From Amphimedon queenslandica (lineage: Eukaryota > Porifera > Demospongiae > Haplosclerida > Niphatidae): DNA of 64,000 nucleotides. Position numbers and translations under genes: made by a program. How positions within the stretch are numbered: position 1 is the stretch's first letter; the number at the start of each line of letters is the position of its first letter. The stretch lies in the NCBI RefSeq assembly GCF_000090795.2, contig NW_003546475.1:10609-74608 (forward strand), written 5' to 3'. Positions 57,674-64,000 of the stretch are shown here, piece by piece. The notes under the pieces are model-generated. The model was not told the DNA's origin and made no database searches. It was given only the letters and a program-made list of their open reading frames with translations.

Positions 57674-60350
57674 ATGGCTGAATCAGCATCGATTATTGAT
57701 GGAGTTGGAGATGAAGTTCTTCTTTTTGGAGTATTATTATGTATAGTTACCCTTTTGCTATGTTTATGGCTGCTCAGGAGAGGTAGTAGAAGAAATGAGG
57801 AGCCTGATTTTAGGCAAGGTAATCTGTCTCTACCAATGCAATATAGATAGAAATGAGAGTGGTGCATTGGATAATATGAATTTGTTGCAAAGGGTCTATG
57901 GTTTCATGAAGTTTAGGATCTGGGTAGCCTTGGATAGCTAATCAATAGTTGTATGATGTACTGCAATATTATGCTACTTTTTTAGGTGGTGAAGTTGAAA
58001 TGGATCAAGTTTCTGATCAGGCTAATGAAGTTAGGTCTAATAATCTTCGGCAAAGGTCATCTTTGACAGAAACTACAATAACACTTCGCTTAGTGACTCA
58101 GGAGAGAACTCGTATGGTATATGTTCCTGAAAACTCAACCCTTGAAGATTTGAAAAGGTTTGGTTACTGTTAATTAGTTTAAGTACCTGGTAAAGAGTAC
58201 ATATAGCCTGAACATGAATGTCCAGTCAGACCCTTCCTTTTACATGTAGTTTAGTTATTGGGCAATAGCAAAACATTACTATTGCACAAAATATCTCACG
58301 TTTAAAATGGTTTTTCTGAATGAATAAATAGATATTGCCTTCTGTAGTTTTTGATAGTCTGGCCACCTAGACCCAACTCTTGTGAGAGAGAGGCCTGGTG
58401 CTACAAAAATTTGTGTAGCCATCAGAATTCTGACGTGACCAATCGAGATTTAATGTTATTGTAGCTAATTATTATAGCCTATATTGTAGGATTGAGTTTT
58501 GTTTAGTCATTTTGTTCCCCTTTTAGTGCAAATAGTCCATTTTCCTGGCAGCTTCTGTGACAGCACTCGCCAGCACCCTTTATTGTTATTTAACATGTGT
58601 ATTAACTATTATTAAAATTAATTAACATTAACAGCACGAAGTTATCAGCATTGTACCAGACCCTTCTCCCACAGGGGTTGGATCTGGGTGGCCATTGGCC
58701 AGACTAAGTATTTGACATGTTTTTGTATAACTTTCTCAAAATTGATTTTTTATTCATTGATTTAGTGGCAGATGTAACATAAACAGAGTTTTCCACAAAC
58801 ATGCTGAAGGCGGTTCAGAATATTTTATGTTGTGACTGATTGGAAGTGCTATATTACACAATGATAAACACAAAAATAGGACTCTGCTCTATCTTTACAT
58901 TTACTTGCGTGTTTATACAGCACTTGTAGTTGCAATGCAAATATTTTGAGCCCACCCTTATTGAGCTAAATAAACAGCATTTTTCGTGAGCTGACAAACA
59001 CTACAATACAACACATGGCATTTGAAAGAACTTGAAAAATTCATAAAATATAAACTTGATTGGAATCAGCTCAAAGTTGATACAAAGCATTAGGGCATCT
59101 TTATCAAAAATTATCAAAGTGGAAAATTTTTACCTAGCCATTTTTGAAAAAATAATTTTGCCAAAGACCAAAAGATATCCTTTTTGTTCGCCCAACTTTA
59201 AAAAAACTTTAAAATTTATAAAAATTTAAATTTGACCAGAATCAGCTCCAAGTTGATATTATGGTATAGCGTTATTTTGGTAAAATTTAATCGCAAAAAT
59301 TCACGAAAATTTTGGGCCATAAAAGATTCTAGCTATATGGTACAACAGAGATATATGTGTATCAGGAAAAAAATATGAAAATAAACAATTCTTTCCTAGT
59401 CATTTTGATGAATTTGGCCCAATAGCTTTGATTGTTGGCCTCAGTTTTGAGCAACTTCAAAAATTACCAAATATGATTGAAAATCAGCTTAAAGTTGATA
59501 TACAAGATAAGGACATAAGGACATGTACCGTATAGCGGGATTTATTGACAAGTAAAAAATTTGACAAAAACAGTAAATTTTCCCAGTTGGCGAGTTTTAA
59601 TTTGACAATTAGTGCCCTTCGCGTACACGCAGCACAAAGTACAAAAATGCTTGTCAATGGGCTGTAAAAATTGAGCCAAAGACCCTGCACTGTGACAAAA
59701 TTACGAAGATAAAATTCTCCAATTTTATAATGGTTTCTAATATACCGCATAGCCGAATTTATTGACGAAGGTTTATTTTGATGAGTTGATGATTTAAAAT
59801 AAAAATTCAAGTTTTATAACCATTAAAAATGAGCACCATGCCAAAATCCTGTGGGAAACTCTGAATGTACTTCTCATGTGTACTACCAAAAATTCAAGTC
59901 CAAAATCATTACTGAAAGATCTATTCCACTTTACTAAATACATGTACTAACATGATTAAAAATTGTTTTAATACCAATTCATTATGTTGTCTTAATAGGA
60001 GATACTTTAATGATGAAAGCCTTGCTGGAGATACCATTTACTTCATTTATCAAGGAAGAATGCTACAGGATACAAGTGGTACCTTAATAGAATTAGGAAT
60101 TAGTGATCAAACATCAGTTCATGTTCACATCAGACGAGGGACTTCAGGACAAGCAAGACTAGACCAAGACAGACCACATGAACAATGTGACATTTCAATA
60201 TTATTTTTTCCCTTATTTAGTGTTATTTTACTACTCTGTTGGGCTGGTCTTTTATATTGGCCTCAAGCCTTCACTCTCTTTCCAAAGTTAATGCTTTTTG
60301 TACTCTCTGTTAGTTTTGCATATTTATATTATAGATCTCGTTTGTCATAA
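57674..60350 (+). CDS. TMUB-like transmembrane ubiquitin-fold protein
   Basis: Exons 57674-57818, 57986-58157 and 59999-60350, 222 residues. N-terminal membrane helix LLFGVLLCIVTLLLCLWLLR after MAESASIIDGVGDEV; a hydrophilic linker; a ubiquitin-like domain TITLRLVTQERTRMVYVPEN STLEDLKRRYF, IYFIYQGRMLQDTSGTLIEL, SVHVHIRRG; then two membrane helices (ISILFFPLFSVILLLCWAGL, LMLFVLSVSFAYLYYR). This layout is that of TMUB1/TMUB2 (also HOPS), ER proteins linked to ERAD. The start codon is 72 nt past the GT31 gene 2 stop. Intron 2 (1.84 kb) is the only long one and is filled with repeats. Confidence 0.9.
58349..58708. mobile_element. MITE-like element in TMUB intron
   Basis: Left AGTCTGGCCACCTAGACCCA, right GGGTTGGATCTGGGTGGCCA then GGCCAGACT, inverted with a small insertion. 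About 360 bp, non-coding. Confidence 0.6.
58960..59525 (+). repeat. ~170-bp monomer repeat family, copy in TMUB intron
   Basis: Opens with a variant of the terminus (TTGAGCTAAATAAACAGCAT) and holds monomers with TTGATTGGAATCAGCTCAAA, TTGACCAGAATCAGCTCCAA and TTGAAAATCAGCTTAAAG. A short foldback at about 59263-59342 interrupts it, and a truncated TACCGTATAGCGGG MITE end follows at 59526. Confidence 0.75.
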
Positions 60351-60372
60351 GTATGTTTTTAGTAAAACAACT

Positions 60373-60378
60373 AAATAA
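60373..60378 (+). terminator. TMUB polyadenylation signal
   Basis: AATAAA 22 nt after the stop codon, in the 319-bp convergent spacer before the collagen stop. Confidence 0.7.
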
Positions 60379-60669
60379 AACTACAACAAAACAAAAGTGG
60401 CATACATACATATAAACATGGTAAGCCCATGAAAATGTACTAATAACACAATAAGACAATAATAAAACTTCCATACAAACATTAAGTAAGAAAATAAGTT
60501 AGTGTGATATTGCGTACACAAAGATTATTCTAATACACAACATCATTAGTAGAGTGGTGTTGAGTAATAAAGGTAAGTTATACTGATGAAAAGAGAGGAA
60601 TACATGCAATTTACAAAACTACCATTAGTCCGAGTTTCGGGTATTTGTACTTCACAGTCAAGTGACTTT

Positions 60670-63600
60670 TTATGCATAGCAAACCTCTCCTAAACTAACA
60701 GTCAGAGTTTCATCTCCTGCAAGAGATGATACATCAATGTCCACAACAGGCAGTGTGTGTGCTAGTCTAGTATCTATAGTATAAATGTTACTATTGCCTT
60801 GATTCTACACAATAAGAAATAGATTAACATTGGAATAAAAGAAAAATGTTCTTACCTTACAACCTAATTCCATTTCAAGTGAATAGTCTTTGTTGTTTTC
60901 CTTATAATTCTCGATAGATATTACCTGTCCATTCCATCCATACATTCTCATTGGTTGTCCATTACAGCTCATAGCTACAGATTGAACTGCTTTGTAACTG
61001 TACATGGCTAGTGCTTCAAGTTGGTGCTTAGCACGGCCATAAGAAAATACCTTTTCTTTCTATAAAATCATTTAATTTAGAAATTGGCATTTATTTGCAA
61101 TGCTATACCTTGCAAGCCATTAAACTATGTGCATCATCACTATTCTGCTTGCATTCTAATCCTGAGAAGTCCTACATAAAAGGTACATATACATGTACAT
61201 ATATAATACAAAATGTGGTTTGCCACTTCACCATGATGCTAGTTGAGGATTTTACACATGAAAACCATTCGCCATTGAAAATTTCCATTTTGCGACATGT
61301 AACTTCAAGTGCATCACGATTGCTGCCACCATTGGGATCAATATAATAAGTAGTATCTGAAATTATTCATTAAACAACACATAATATTTTATAAGTATTA
61401 TTACTTGGTGTAATTTCAATTTCCATTGAAAGATCGTGGCAAGATATAGCAGGATGTTCCAGTGTTCCATATTTAGGAAGTTCAATATCAACAGCATTAT
61501 CAGGTCTGATACCATGACCAACATAATAATGTGTTTTTCCAGGAGTAGTAGAGACTTGGCATCCAGAACACGTGCCACTCTTTCCCTAATAATTAAGAAA
61601 TATAGAAGCGTGATGCTATTATTATACTCACAGGAGGTCCAGGTGGTCCAGGTGGTCCACGAGCACCCATCATTCCTTGATCTCCCTACAGTGACACGTA
61701 CATGTACATTATAATTCATTAAGTTATTATTTCATACATCTCTTCCTGAGAAACCTGGAGGACCTGGTGGGCCAACAGGTCCAACAGGGCCAGTATCACC
61801 AGTTGGTCCAGCAGGACCTTGTTGACCCTAAGCAAGAAACAGTGAGTTAGGAATAAGCCAGTGTTTAACTTACTTGTGGGCCACGTTGTCCTGGAGGTCC
61901 CTGAATACCAACTGAACCAGGAGAGCCAGGCTCTCCTGTTGAACCGCGAGGACCAGGAGGGCCAGTGAAACCTTTATCTCCCTATTATTGATCACTTATG
62001 TCTATGTATTTCTTTGCTTTATGTACTTTAGCTCCTTGCAATCCTGTTTGACCTCTTTCACCTGTGTCTCCCTTAGATCCAGTATCTCCCTTGCCTCCCT
62101 TTTCACCACGATCACCTGAACCTCCTTTCTCTCCCTAATAATACAATAATATGCCATAATAAGAATCACAAATCAGGCACTTACAGTTCTTCCAGCTGCA
62201 CCCTCAGGCCCAGCAGATCCTGGTGCTCCTGCAGTACCCTAAAAATTAATGTCATTACAATGACTACACTGCTGTGTCATTTCATTATTGACTTACAGGA
62301 ATACCAGGTGATCCAGGAGATCCAGTAGGTCCTGGTGGTCCAGTAGGTCCCTAAAATTATAATTAAATTTGATAATAAAATATTATAGCCATACACAATA
62401 CTTACTGTTGCTCCTTGAACACCATCAGCTCCATTCTTACCATCAGCACCAGCATTACCCTAGCATTGAAATGTTATCATTATAAATACACATAATAAGT
62501 TAAATATTACTGGAGCACCATCTCGTCCAGCAGGTCCACCTGGTCCTGTTGCACCTCTTTCTCCCTATAGTAGCAAATCAATACACAGTAGCAGTATTAT
62601 CATATCAAATGTGTACTTTCAATCCTTTAGTTCCTGGTAAACCCCTAGGACCTTGAGGGCCTTGATCTCCTTCTTGCCCTGATGGTCCTCTAGATCCAGA
62701 AGGTCCAACTGGTCCAACAGGTCCTGGGGCACCATCATGTCCTGGTAAGCCTGGTGGTCCACTTGGTCCAGCTGGTCCTGCTCCACCATTATCTCCTGTA
62801 GATCCTTTCTCTCCTGGTCTGCCTTGAGTACCTACGTCACCCTGTGGTCCGGGAGGTCCACGAGATCCCTGAGGGCCAGGAGGTCCTCTTGGTCCTTCTG
62901 TTCCTATACTTCCTTTAGCTCCAGAAGGTCCAGGACGACCCTAGTGTACAAATCCATAATTACATTATTGGTAATATTTTTTGCAAGCAATACTTGTGTT
63001 CCAGGTGCACCAGGTCCTCCATTCAATCCCTGGCGACCTTGAGGTCCAGCTACACCAGCATCTCCTTTATCACCTTTACCTCCATTAGAACCACCGTCTC
63101 CTTTGCTTCCCTATTTGTTCCCTGAAATGCTATTAGTATTAGCTATCTAAAATACCTTTGCACCACGAGCTCCATCTGCTCCTGGAGTTCCATCATTTCC
63201 TTGAGATCCAGCTTCACCTTTCTCTCCCTTAGCACCACTTGGACCCCCTGGTCCTGCAATACCAGGACTACCTTGTAATCCAGGAGTTCCACCAACACCA
63301 GGTGCACCCTATACATGCATCATTAAGTACAATCATATAATAGTTCTTTTCAAACTTACACGAGGTCCTGCAGGACCTTGTGCTCCCGCATCTCCATCTT
63401 TGCCAGCAGGTCCCTATATTTAATCATTGGGTACATGCACTTTGATTAGCTGTTATGATTAACATACTAGAGGTCCTCTATCTCCACGTGCTCCAACTTG
63501 TCCAGCTGGTCCAGCTGGTCCCATTGCTCCAGGTTCTCCAACTGGGCCTGCTGGTCCAGGAAGACCTTGTTCACCCTATCATTTAGTGGTGGAGTTTCCT

Positions 63601-64000
63601 AGCTACATGTATTAATCTATCAATACTTACTCTTGCACCACGACCTCCTTGTTCACCAGCAGGTCCAGGAGGCCCGTTGGGTCCCTGAGGACCAGGAATA
63701 CCAGGAGCACCATCTAATCCATTAGCACCATCTTTTCCCTTTCATAATTATACATAAAACTGAATGCATTATACATAAACTCACAGGTGGTCCAGTGTTA
63801 CCATTATCACCACGTGGTCCAACATCACCACCGTCTCCCTGTTATATTTGCTCATAGTATAATACAAGCAATAGATAAGATACTGACTTTGTCTCCCTTT
63901 TCTCCACCTATTCCTTTTTCACCTGGACCACCTTTGTCTCCTTTAAATCCTTGTGCTCCTTGAGTTCCATCTGGCCCAGGTGGTCCAGCACTTCCTGGAG
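60670..64000 (-). CDS. Fibrillar collagen, C-terminal part (triple helix plus COLFI domain)
   Basis: The minus-strand gene runs off the right edge, so the N-terminus is missing. The stop at 60670-60672 follows SLGEVCYA. Five or so exons (60670-61580) form the fibrillar C-propeptide: [20 protein letters not shown] (about 61270-61350), [20 protein letters not shown] and [16 protein letters not shown] (60920-61060), with several cysteines. From about 61630 rightwards every exon is Gly-X-Y, for example [10 protein letters not shown] at 61630-61680 and GPPGFSGRD at 61745. Several exons begin with a full Gly codon and measure 54 nt (62185-62238), 108 nt (about 62030-62137), or 324 nt (62617-62940); one of 90 nt is also present. 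This is the ancestral fibrillar collagen layout, forming the sponge extracellular matrix fibrils. Confidence 0.95.

Noticed and set aside
61363-61714. Frames on both strands across collagen exons
   Set aside because: GTTGTT- and CCT-type shadows of Gly-X-Y coding DNA and adjoining introns.
1-64000. tRNA, rRNA, CRISPR array or bacterial operon signals
   Set aside because: None seen; spliced genes and element content are animal.

Overview
The window looks like nuclear DNA of a demosponge, most likely Amphimedon queenslandica or a close relative. Reasons: genes are packed a few hundred bases apart on both strands; most introns are 45-100 nt; non-coding DNA is AT-rich and full of TACATGTA-type palindromes; and the right end carries a fibrillar collagen whose triple-helix exons are exact multiples of 54 nt. 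All calls were read by eye from translations and splice sites. No search was run.

Layout, left to right: TSNAXIP1-like gene (minus, runs off the left edge); a repeat-rich spacer; a decayed intron-bearing copy of the RNA helicase DHX35 (plus); an ABCH-type half ABC transporter (minus); a LINE remnant; a small SPMIP11/TEX49-like ciliary gene (minus), head to head with TIMELESS (plus). TIMELESS spans about 24 kb because its second intron is 16.9 kb long and full of mobile-element debris: a Tc1/mariner-like transposase piece, an integrase-like ORF facing a HECT/zinc-finger E3-like gene, two retroelement fossils, a TIR element, a LINE RT remnant, two orphan ORFs and an assembly gap. After TIMELESS come CDK2-like kinase (minus, tail to tail), HUS1 (plus, head to head with CDK2), PSMD3/Rpn3 (minus), a large unknown protein ending in a MYND finger (minus), mitochondrial ribosomal protein mL45 (plus), two tandem chondroitin-synthase-like GT31 genes (plus), a TMUB-like membrane ubiquitin-fold gene (plus), and the C-terminal part of a fibrillar collagen (minus, runs off the right edge).

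Functionally, TIMELESS (fork protection), HUS1 (9-1-1 clamp) and CDK2 form a run of S-phase/checkpoint genes sharing short divergent or convergent intergenic spaces. The TIMELESS/SPMIP11-like spacer of 89 bp holds two RFX-type X-boxes, which suits a ciliary gene. The GT31 pair and the collagen make a small matrix-related neighbourhood. The second GT31 gene has lost its metal-binding acidic motif and is probably a pseudoenzyme.

The non-genic DNA is dominated by short MITEs ending in TACCGTAT/TACTGTAT-like termini, and by a dispersed family of about 170-bp monomers with a fixed terminus. Limits: exon ends are given only where splice sites were read; the retroelement fossils and orphan ORFs cannot be classified firmly without searches.
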